A stretch of DNA of 36,855 nucleotides from SVQP01 sp045594705 (lineage in GTDB: Bacteria > Bacillota > Clostridia > Oscillospirales > CAG-272). Where the stretch lies: assembly GCA_045594705.1 (NCBI GenBank), contig JAZNZB010000089.1, forward strand, positions 1 to 36,855, given 5' to 3'. Shown in pieces: positions 7,787-14,956 of this stretch. Made by a program: the position numbers and the translations under genes. Below the pieces are notes generated by a model, which had not been told where the DNA came from, ran no database searches, and saw nothing but the letters and a program-made list of their open reading frames with translations. Positions within the stretch are counted from its first letter, which is position 1. Every line of letters starts with the position of its first letter.

Positions 7787-8832
7787 TCCGCGTCACCTCC
7801 CATCTCGTTTTGTGTGGGGGCAGGTGCTTCCTCTTTGACGTTACCAAGCATCTTTTCGCGACGCTTCCGCTCGCGCAGCGCATGCTTGTCCTGCGTGCCC
7901 TGCGTTCTGTCGGTCAGAGAGAGGAATACCTCCTCAAGGCTTGCCGTTTTCTGCTCGATGTTGATCACGGCATAGCGACGCTCGGCCATGGCAAAAAACA
8001 GCTCGTCGCGAATGTCCAGACCGCGCGGCAGCTTGAGCTCAAGCTCCACAATGCCGTCCGCATCTTTAAGCACGTTGTACTCTCTGATGTTGGGATAGCG
8101 CGAGAGCACGTCCAGAATGCCGCTTCTGTCGCCCTTGATGCTCATTTGCAATACGGTCTCGTCGCCTGCGCGTGCCTCCAGTGCTTCAAGGGTATCGTCT
8201 GCCACGATCTTGCCGCGCGAGATGATGATGATGTGATCGCAGACCTCACTGATCTCGGCCAAGATATGGCTGGAGAGAATGACCGTTTTGGTCTGTCCCA
8301 GGCGACGGATCAGCTCGCGGATCTCAATGATCTGCTGCGGGTCAAGGCCCACCGTGGGCTCGTCCAGAATGATGACGTCGGGATTGCCCAGCATAGCCTG
8401 CGCAATGCCCACGCGCTGCTTGTATCCCTTGGAAAGCTTTGAGATCATTCTGCTTTTCATGTGCGTAATGCCCGTTTGCTCCATGACCTCGTTGACTTGC
8501 TTTTCCGCGCGTGCGGGAGCAACGCCCTTGGCCTCTGCCACGAAATGCAGGTATTCGTAAGCGGTCATATCGGAGTAGAGCGGGGGAATTTCGGGCAGAT
8601 ATCCGATCTGCTTTTTTGCCTCGATCGGATCGTTGCAGATATCGTATCCGTTGATCTGCACCGAGCCCGAAGTGGCTGCAAGGCTGCCCGCGATGATATT
8701 CATGGTGGTGGATTTTCCCGCACCGTTGGGACCTAAGAAGCCGTAGATCCTGCCGTTACGGATCTTGAAGCTGACGTCGTCAACAGCGGTATTCGCACCG
8801 TACTTTTTGGTAAGATTTTTTACCTCGATCAA
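7783..8832 (-). CDS. ABC transporter ATP-binding protein, TTG start
   Basis: 349-residue cytoplasmic ATPase. Walker A GPNGAGKST lies at residues 34-42, the signature is LSKGYKQR near 134, and Walker B VIILDEP is followed by TVGLDP. A C-terminal regulatory extension of about 110 residues ends in acidic and basic tracts. The start is taken as TTG (8830-8832), giving MIEVKNLTKKYG as in relatives. GGGAGG (plus 8841-8846) stands 8 nt upstream of it, while the in-frame ATG at 8862 lies only a few bases after the predicted transcription start and lacks a ribosome site. It powers the GldF/GldG-like exporter encoded downstream. Confidence 0.9.
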   Translation of the reverse strand: MIEVKNLTKKYGANTAVDDVSFKIRNGRIYGFLGPNGAGKSTTMNIIAGSLAATSGSVQINGYDICNDPIEAKKQIGYLPEIPPLYSDMTAYEYLHFVAEAKGVAPARAEKQVNEVMEQTGITHMKSRMISKLSKGYKQRVGIAQAMLGNPDVIILDEPTVGLDPQQIIEIRELIRRLGQTKTVILSSHILAEISEVCDHIIIISRGKIVADDTLEALEARAGDETVLQMSIKGDRSGILDVLSRYPNIREYNVLKDADGIVELELKLPRGLDIRDELFFAMAERRYAVINIEQKTASLEEVFLSLTDRTQGTQDKHALRERKRREKMLGNVKEEAPAPTQNEMGGDAE

Positions 8833-8840
8833 AATCTGAT

Positions 8841-8846
8841 CCTCCC
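8841..8846 (-). promoter_or_regulatory. RBS selecting a TTG start
   Basis: GGGAGG on the minus strand, 8 nt upstream of TTG 8832. It lies inside the longer frame that begins at ATG 8862 and therefore decides for the non-ATG start of the ABC ATPase. Confidence 0.7.
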
Positions 8847-8872
8847 ATTTCCGGATTTTCATACATACTACT

Positions 8873-8900
8873 ATTATATCATAAATCTGCCAGGTGTCAA
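8873..8900 (-). promoter_or_regulatory. SigA promoter of the ABC exporter operon
   Basis: Minus strand: TTGACA (8895-8900), 16-bp spacer, TATAAT (8873-8878) in an extended ATGATATAAT context. Both hexamers are perfect consensus. Transcription should begin near 8866. Confidence 0.85.
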
Positions 8901-9023
8901 GAAAATGATGCGAATTTGAACGTTTATTGAAGCCTTGTTCACAAATAGGAAAAATATGTGCAATGTGACCACAAACGCCCTTGAAAATTCTACGTAATTA
9001 AGGGAAAATCGATATTTCGCACA

Positions 9024-9052
9024 TTGACATCTCGGTCCGAATGTGATATAAT
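9024..9052 (+). promoter_or_regulatory. Strong SigA promoter of the glycogen operon
   Basis: Perfect -35 TTGACA (9024-9029), 17-bp spacer and perfect -10 TATAAT (9047-9052), with TG one base before the -10 (TGTGATATAAT). It is the only clear promoter before glgB and probably drives glgB-glgC-glgD-glgA-glgP. The upstream 120 bp are AT-rich and hold no gene. Confidence 0.88.
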
Positions 9053-9073
9053 TTAGAGTGGATTAAAAGAAAA

Positions 9074-9092
9074 TTCACACAAGTTGTGTGAA
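9074..9092 (+). promoter_or_regulatory. 19-bp perfect palindrome in the glgB leader, candidate operator
   Basis: TTCACACAA, a central G, then TTGTGTGAA: 9-bp arms without a mismatch. The palindrome lies about 15-33 nt downstream of the expected transcription start and 20 nt before the glgB start codon. Position and symmetry fit a repressor operator acting as a roadblock; as RNA it could also form a short hairpin just before the ribosome binding site. No regulator gene is adjacent. Confidence 0.55.
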
Positions 9093-9112
9093 GATGGGAG
9101 GAGGAGACCGAA

Positions 9113-11017
9113 ATGGGAGCAAAATACGGTGAGCTGGACCGCTATCTGTTCCACCAGGGTACGGCCGGATATGCATATCATTATCTTGGCGCGCACCGCA
9201 TGCCTGACGGCTATTATTTCCGCGTCTGGGCCCCCAATGCCGACGGCGTCTGGGTCAGCGGTGATTTCAACGACTGGCAGCTGACGTGTCCGATGGAGCG
9301 TATTTCCGAAGCAGGCATCTGGGAGGCAGTGCTTCCGCCGAATGCCGTAAAATCGGGGGATGCCTATAAGTTCTGCATTGCCTCGGGCGATCGTCGCATC
9401 TGGAAGGCTGACCCGTACGCGCGTTACTCCGAGTCCGCACCCGGAACCAATTCGCGCATCTGGGAGGCGGAGCCTTACGCATGGCAGGACGCTGCGTGGA
9501 TGCGTCGCCGCAGACAGGTAGCCGAGCGGTATTATCAATCCCCCATGAATATTTACGAGATGCATCTTGGCTCGTGGCACCGACATGAGGACGGCTCGTA
9601 TCTCTCTTACCGTGAGATCGCGGATCTGTTGGCTCCGTACCTGACCGATATGGGATATACCCACGTGGAGCTGATGCCCGTGATGGAGCATCCGTTTGAC
9701 GGCTCGTGGGGATATCAGGTTTGCGGATACTACAATCCCATGCCGCGCTACGGCACACCGGATGATTTCCGCTATTTTGTGGATACGATGCACACAGCCG
9801 GCATCGGCGTGCTGCTTGACTGGGTGCCCGCGCATTTTCCCAAGGATGCTTACGGCCTTTATGAATTTGACGGGAAACCGCTTTACGAATATCAGGGCAG
9901 GGATCGCATGGAAAACCGCGGCTGGGGCACGCGCTGCTTTGACGTGGGCAGGGAAGAGGTGCAATCCTTCTTAATCTCCAATGCCACCTATTGGGCAAAG
10001 GAATTCCATGCGGACGGACTTCGCGTGGACGCTGTGACCAGCATGCTTTATCTGGATTATGACAGAGAACCGGGCCAGTGGCTGCCCAACGTGCACGGCG
10101 ACAATCGCAATCTGGAATCCATTGCGTTTTTCAAAAAGCTCAACGCGCATATGCGCCGCGAGTGTCCCGGCGTACTCATGATCGCCGAGGAATCCACCGC
10201 ATTCCCGCACGTAACTGGCGAGGATCGCGAGGGGCTTGGCTTCCATCTTAAGTGGAATATGGGCTGGATGAACGATACGCTGTTCTATGCCGAAAAGGAT
10301 CCCTTGTACCGTGCCTATCACCACGACAAACTGACCTTTTCCTTGATGTTTGCCTTCAACGAGCATTTCGTACTGCCCATCTCGCACGACGAGGTGGTGC
10401 ACGGCAAAAAGTCGTTTATCGACAAAATGCCGGGCGACTACTGGAAAAAGTTTGCGGGTGCAAGACTGTTTGCTGCTTATCAGATGCTGCATCCCGGCAA
10501 AAAGCTCAGCTTTATGGGCAACGAGATCGGCCAATTCCGCGAATGGGCGTATGCGGGCGAGATCGAGTGGTTCTTGCTGGATGAGTACGCTACGCACCGC
10601 AAGCATAAGGCCTTTATCAAGGCACTCAACGCATTTTATCTTGCCGAGCCTGCGCTCTGGCAGGTGGACGACTCGTTTGACGGCTTCAAATGGATCGATG
10701 CGGACGATAAGGAGCGCAGCATCACCAGCTTCCGCCGCATCGATAAGAATGGCAGAGAGCTGATCGCGGTGCTCAACTTCACGCCTGTGACCTACGAGGA
10801 CTTTTTGCTTGAGGTTCCCGCAGACGGCACTTACTCCGAGGTGTTCAATACCGACGATACCGCCTATGGCGGCAGCGGCGTGACCAATACGGGTGCACAG
10901 TTCCGCTCAGAGCAGATGGGCGGCAAGCATGCCATTCATCTGCGCGTGCCTCCGCTTGGCGTCACTGTGCTGCGCTGCGTGCGCAAAAAGGCGACAAAAA
11001 AGCCGGGTCGCACTTGA
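9113..11017 (+). CDS. glgB: 1,4-alpha-glucan branching enzyme
   Basis: 634-residue cytoplasmic GH13 enzyme that cuts alpha-1,4 chains and rejoins them as alpha-1,6 branches. A CBM48-like N-terminal domain (about residues 30-115, with FRVWAPNADGVWVSGDFNDW) precedes the catalytic barrel. The nucleophile is Asp306 in LRVDAVTSML, the acid/base is Glu359 in MIAEEST, and the transition-state motif is SHDEVVHGKKS. Length is close to that of short bacterial GlgB proteins lacking the extra N1 domain. A GGAGGAGGAG stretch precedes the ATG. First gene of the glycogen operon, about 100 bp before glgC. Confidence 0.97.
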   Translation: MGAKYGELDRYLFHQGTAGYAYHYLGAHRMPDGYYFRVWAPNADGVWVSGDFNDWQLTCPMERISEAGIWEAVLPPNAVKSGDAYKFCIASGDRRIWKADPYARYSESAPGTNSRIWEAEPYAWQDAAWMRRRRQVAERYYQSPMNIYEMHLGSWHRHEDGSYLSYREIADLLAPYLTDMGYTHVELMPVMEHPFDGSWGYQVCGYYNPMPRYGTPDDFRYFVDTMHTAGIGVLLDWVPAHFPKDAYGLYEFDGKPLYEYQGRDRMENRGWGTRCFDVGREEVQSFLISNATYWAKEFHADGLRVDAVTSMLYLDYDREPGQWLPNVHGDNRNLESIAFFKKLNAHMRRECPGVLMIAEESTAFPHVTGEDREGLGFHLKWNMGWMNDTLFYAEKDPLYRAYHHDKLTFSLMFAFNEHFVLPISHDEVVHGKKSFIDKMPGDYWKKFAGARLFAAYQMLHPGKKLSFMGNEIGQFREWAYAGEIEWFLLDEYATHRKHKAFIKALNAFYLAEPALWQVDDSFDGFKWIDADDKERSITSFRRIDKNGRELIAVLNFTPVTYEDFLLEVPADGTYSEVFNTDDTAYGGSGVTNTGAQFRSEQMGGKHAIHLRVPPLGVTVLRCVRKKATKKPGRT

Positions 11018-11065
11018 TTTTCGTTATTTTTCACGGCAAGACCGTAAAAGATAATCAATATTACC

Positions 11066-11081
11066 CCGACCCCGGTCGGGA
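11066..11081 (+). other. GC-rich stem-loop in the glgB-glgC gap
   Basis: CCCGAC / GTCGGG with a 4-nt loop. It has no T-tract behind it, so it is unlikely to be a terminator. A second weak hairpin (ACGG / CCGT, about 11031-11048) lies just upstream. Such stems between operon genes may protect or cleave the mRNA and allow different glgB and glgC levels. Confidence 0.4.
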
Positions 11082-11114
11082 AACTATCATAATTTTACGA
11101 AGGAGTGGTTTTTT

Positions 11115-12299
11115 ATGTTCAAGAAAAAAGAATGTGTCGCAATGCTGCTCGCAGGCGGCCAGGGCTCGCGTCTGTACGCACTGACCACCAAGACAGCCAA
11201 ACCCGCAGTTCCCTTCGGCGGTAAGTACCGCATCATCGATTTCCCTCTTTCCAACTGTGTCAACTCGGGTATCGATACGGTTGGTGTTCTGACCCAGTAC
11301 CAGCCGCTGGTGCTCAACGAGTACATCGGCAACGGTCTGCCTTGGGATCTGGACCGCGCATGGGGCGGCGTCAAGATCCTGCCTCCCTATCAGGGACAAA
11401 AGCGTGCCGATTGGTATAAGGGCACGGCAAATGCGATCTATCAGAATATGGAATTTGTCAACCGCTACGACGCGGAGTACGTGCTCATCCTCTCGGGTGA
11501 CCATATCTATAAGATGGATTATGCCAAGATGCTTGCATACCACAAGCAAAAGGGTGCGGATTGCACCATTGCCGTTCTGGCAGTTCCCATGGAGGAGGCC
11601 AGCCGCTTTGGCATCATGAGCACCAATGAGGACGGCTCGATCTACAAGTTCTCGGAAATGCCCAAGAATCCCGATTCCAATCTGGCAAGTATGGGCATTT
11701 ACATCTTTAACCGCAAAAAGCTCAACGATTATCTGACTGCCGATGAAAACACCCCCGGCTCGTCCAACGACTTCGGTAAGAATATCATTCCCAACATGCT
11801 GGCGGCAGGGGAGAAGATGTTCGCATATCCCTTTGAGGGCTACTGGAAGGACGTCGGAACCATTTCCTCGCTCTGGGAAGCAAACATGGATCTGCTGGGT
11901 GAGAAGCCCGAGCTCAATCTGGGCGACGAGTCCTGGAGAATTTATGCGCGTCACCACGCCCTTGCACCGCAGTTCGTGGGCAAGGATGCCGTGATCGAAA
12001 ACTGCAACATCACCGAGGGCTGCGAGATTTACGGTACGGTCCGTAACTGCGTGGTCGGTGCGGGCGTCAAGATCGAAAAGGGCGCAGTCGTGACCGACAG
12101 CGTGCTGATGGGTGACTGTGTGATCGGCGAGGGCGCTGTGGTATCTTACGCAATTATTGATACCGGCGTGACCATCGGTAAGGGTGCCGTGATTGGCGAG
12201 GATAAGGCAACAGCTAAGGGAATTGCCGTGATCGGTGAGGACGTAACCGTCGAGGACGGCGCACGCGTGGAAGCCGGCGCCATGATTCCCGAGGTTTAA
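11115..12299 (+). CDS. glgC: Glucose-1-phosphate adenylyltransferase, catalytic subunit
   Basis: 394-residue enzyme making ADP-glucose and pyrophosphate from ATP and glucose-1-phosphate, the committed step of bacterial glycogen synthesis. The nucleotide loop AGGQGSRL near residue 15 is intact, as are KPAVPFGGKYRIIDF and the LSGDHIYKMDY metal-site segment near 133. The C-terminal ~110 residues are hexapeptide-type repeats (IGEGAVV, IEKGAVV, IGKGAVI) forming a left-handed beta-helix. The paralogue GlgD follows 17 bp downstream; in Bacillota the two form a mixed tetramer, with GlgC supplying catalysis. An AAGGAG precedes the ATG at a rather long spacing. Confidence 0.96.
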   Translation: MFKKKECVAMLLAGGQGSRLYALTTKTAKPAVPFGGKYRIIDFPLSNCVNSGIDTVGVLTQYQPLVLNEYIGNGLPWDLDRAWGGVKILPPYQGQKRADWYKGTANAIYQNMEFVNRYDAEYVLILSGDHIYKMDYAKMLAYHKQKGADCTIAVLAVPMEEASRFGIMSTNEDGSIYKFSEMPKNPDSNLASMGIYIFNRKKLNDYLTADENTPGSSNDFGKNIIPNMLAAGEKMFAYPFEGYWKDVGTISSLWEANMDLLGEKPELNLGDESWRIYARHHALAPQFVGKDAVIENCNITEGCEIYGTVRNCVVGAGVKIEKGAVVTDSVLMGDCVIGEGAVVSYAIIDTGVTIGKGAVIGEDKATAKGIAVIGEDVTVEDGARVEAGAMIPEV

Positions 12300-12316
12300 G
12301 AAAGGGGGACGAAACA

Positions 12317-13447
12317 ATGACTGCAGCAGGATTGATTTTTGCCAATACACACGATAAGAATATTGCCGAAATGACCAGATTGCGTACCATGGCGTCCGTG
12401 CCCTTTGGCGGCAGATACCGCCTGATCGACTTCGCACTCTCCAACATGGTCAACTCGGATATCACCAAGGTGGGCGTCATCACCCACTATAACTACCAGT
12501 CGTTGCTTGACCACATCGGCAACGGTAAGGACTGGGATCTGGCCCGTCGCTCGGGCGGTATTAAGATTTTGCCTCCCTATATTACCATGTTTGATACCAC
12601 CACTCCCGGCGTCAACCGCTCCAGAATGGACGCGCTCAAGGGTGCACTCAACTTTATCAACCGTTGCTCCGAGGACTATATCGTGATGTCCGACTGTGAC
12701 GTCATCTGCAACATCGACCTCAAGGCTGTTGTTGAGGCGCACGAAAAGAGCGGTGCGGATCTGACCTTCGTTACCACCGAGATGGATGCGGGCACGCTGT
12801 ACGTGCAGGGCACTGTTCCGGTCGTCACGGTCGATGAGAGCGGCAGAGTGACCGACTTTGCAGAAATGCATCCCACCCAGGGTAAGGTGACCATCAGCAC
12901 CAATATCATGGTTGCAACCCGCACCTATCTGCAAAGCGTGGTGCAGGAGGCTACCTCCCACGGATACACCAGCTTCTTCAAGGATGTGATCGCAAGATCG
13001 CTGGAGAGCGCAAACTATCGCGCATATACATATGACGGTGTATTTGCCAAGATCGGCTCGATGGAGGGCTACTTCGCTTGCTCCATGGCACTGCTTGATG
13101 AGGAAACCCGTAAGGGCATCTGGGGCGTTCCGAACAGACCCATTCTGACCAAGGTCCGTAACTCCGCTCCCACCAAGTACTGCGGCGATGCCAAGATCGT
13201 AAACTCCGTCGTGGCAGACGGCTGCGTGATCGAGGGCACTGTGGAAAATTCCATTCTGTTCCGTGGCGTTAAGGTAGGCAAGGGAACCGTAGTCAAGAAC
13301 TCGATTCTCATGCAGGATACATACACAGGCGAAAACGTTTCTCTCAACTGCGTCATTACCGACAAGAACGTTATGGTCAAGGATGGCAGAACGCTGTCCG
13401 GCTGTGAGACCATGCCCTTCTATATCGGCAAGAACGGCGCAATCTGA
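12317..13447 (+). CDS. glgD: GlgD, regulatory/degenerate subunit of ADP-glucose pyrophosphorylase
   Basis: 376-residue paralogue of GlgC. The N-terminus reads AAGLIFANTHDKNIAEMT where GlgC has AAGGQGSRL, so the glycine-rich nucleotide loop is absent while VPFGGRYRLIDFALSNMVNS is kept. The metal-site segment reads VMSDCDVICNID in place of LSGDHIYKMDY. This is the usual state of GlgD in Bacillota, where it modulates GlgC in a heterotetramer and has little activity of its own. C-terminal beta-helix repeats are retained. It is packed between glgC (17 bp) and glgA (20 bp), consistent with stoichiometric expression. Confidence 0.95.
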   Translation: MTAAGLIFANTHDKNIAEMTRLRTMASVPFGGRYRLIDFALSNMVNSDITKVGVITHYNYQSLLDHIGNGKDWDLARRSGGIKILPPYITMFDTTTPGVNRSRMDALKGALNFINRCSEDYIVMSDCDVICNIDLKAVVEAHEKSGADLTFVTTEMDAGTLYVQGTVPVVTVDESGRVTDFAEMHPTQGKVTISTNIMVATRTYLQSVVQEATSHGYTSFFKDVIARSLESANYRAYTYDGVFAKIGSMEGYFACSMALLDEETRKGIWGVPNRPILTKVRNSAPTKYCGDAKIVNSVVADGCVIEGTVENSILFRGVKVGKGTVVKNSILMQDTYTGENVSLNCVITDKNVMVKDGRTLSGCETMPFYIGKNGAI

Positions 13448-13467
13448 TTCCGTACGGAGGCTTTGTG

Positions 13468-14907
13468 ATGAAAAAGATTTTATTTGTAGGAGCTGAGGCA
13501 ATGCCGTTTGCCGCTACGGGCGGCCTTGGCGACGTGCTTGGCTCTCTGCCTGCCGCCATTCGCAAAAAGGGCGGTAAGAACGCAGACGTGCGCGTGGTGC
13601 TTCCTTTGTACGGTGCCATGGGCAAGACTTGGAGAGACCAGCTGGAGCAGGTTGCCGAATTTCGCATCAATCTTGCCTGGCGTAACCAATATTGCGGCGT
13701 CAAGTCGCTTTGCAAGGACGGCGTAACCTTCTACTTTATTGATAACGAGTATTATTTCAACCGTCCCTCGCTGTACGGCAACTTTGACGACGGCGAGAGA
13801 TACGCCTTCTTCTGCAAGGCGGTGCTGGAAATGATGCCGCTGATCGATTGGTATCCCGACGTACTGCATGCACACGACTGGCAGGCCGCCATGTCGGTGG
13901 TATATCTCAACACCAGATATCGCAATCAGCCCGCTTACGAGCACATGAAGAGTGTGTTTACCATCCATAATATCGAATACCAGGGTCAGTATGATATGTC
14001 GATCCTGGGCGACGTCTTTGAGATTGGCGTGGAGCACACCTCACTGATGCGCTACGACGATTGTCTGAACCTGATGAAGGCTGCCATCGTGTGTGCCGAT
14101 ACGGTCACCACGGTCAGCCCCAGATATGCAGAGGAGATCAAGACTGCCGAGTATGCGCACAGACTCAACTATGTGCTTGAGCAGAACAGCTACAAGCTCA
14201 GAGGCATTCTCAACGGCATTGACTACGATTATTACAATCCCGCCAAGGATACGGGACTGGTTTCCACCTTTGATGCGCGCCGTCTTTCGGGCAAGGCAAA
14301 GGATAAGGAGGCTATGCAGGCAGAGGCAGGCTTGCCCTTGCGTGCCGACGTGCCGGTGCTGGCCGTGATCTCCCGTCTGGCTGCCCACAAGGGACTTGAC
14401 CTGATCAGCGAGATCGCTGACAAGCTGGTGGCTGAAAATGATATCCAGCTGATCGTGCTCGGCAAGGGTGAGGAGAGATTTGAACGCTTCTTTGCCGATC
14501 TGGCTGCACGTTATCCCGATAAGGTTGCAGCACTGTTGACCTACGACCGCGATCTTGCCAAGCGCATTTACGCGGCGACCGATATTTTCCTGATGCCCTC
14601 CAAGAGCGAGCCCTGCGGTCTTTCGCAGATGATCGCATCCCGCTACGGTGCAGTGCCCGTGGTACGCGAGACCGGCGGTCTTTATGACTCGATCAAGCCC
14701 TATTGGGAAAAGGACGGCGAGATGCTGGGCAACGGCTTTACCTTTGCGGGCTATACCGGTGCAGAGCTGCATGAGCGTACCTTGGCTGCGATTGATCTGT
14801 ACAAACAGAGTGCCAAGTGGAAAAAGCTGGTGGCAAAGGTTATGCGCACCGATTTCTCCTGGAGTGCATCCGCAGTCAAGTACCTGGAGATGTACGACGA
14901 GCTGTAA
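13468..14907 (+). CDS. glgA: Glycogen synthase (ADP-glucose), GT5
   Basis: 479-residue GT5 glycosyltransferase, adding glucose from ADP-glucose to the growing alpha-1,4 chain. The N-terminal loop reads PFAATGGLGDVLGSLP, the acceptor-site HAHDWQAA is at about 131-138, and the C-terminal nucleotide-sugar motif is SKSEPCGLSQMIASRYGAVP followed by ETGGL. The Lys of the KTGGL motif, linked to ADP-glucose binding in E. coli, is Ala here. GGAGG at 13456-13460 is 7 nt from ATG 13468 and only 4 nt from an adjacent GTG, so the ATG is preferred. Fourth gene of the operon. Confidence 0.96.
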   Translation: MKKILFVGAEAMPFAATGGLGDVLGSLPAAIRKKGGKNADVRVVLPLYGAMGKTWRDQLEQVAEFRINLAWRNQYCGVKSLCKDGVTFYFIDNEYYFNRPSLYGNFDDGERYAFFCKAVLEMMPLIDWYPDVLHAHDWQAAMSVVYLNTRYRNQPAYEHMKSVFTIHNIEYQGQYDMSILGDVFEIGVEHTSLMRYDDCLNLMKAAIVCADTVTTVSPRYAEEIKTAEYAHRLNYVLEQNSYKLRGILNGIDYDYYNPAKDTGLVSTFDARRLSGKAKDKEAMQAEAGLPLRADVPVLAVISRLAAHKGLDLISEIADKLVAENDIQLIVLGKGEERFERFFADLAARYPDKVAALLTYDRDLAKRIYAATDIFLMPSKSEPCGLSQMIASRYGAVPVVRETGGLYDSIKPYWEKDGEMLGNGFTFAGYTGAELHERTLAAIDLYKQSAKWKKLVAKVMRTDFSWSASAVKYLEMYDEL

Positions 14908-14956
14908 AGCTGAACAATTTTTACGATTTATACCCTAAGAAAGGATTCTTAAACCA

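Noticed and set aside
9053..9112. Riboswitch or T-box leader before glgB
   Set aside because: The leader is only about 55 nt and contains no terminator or conserved riboswitch core; only the 19-bp palindrome stands out.
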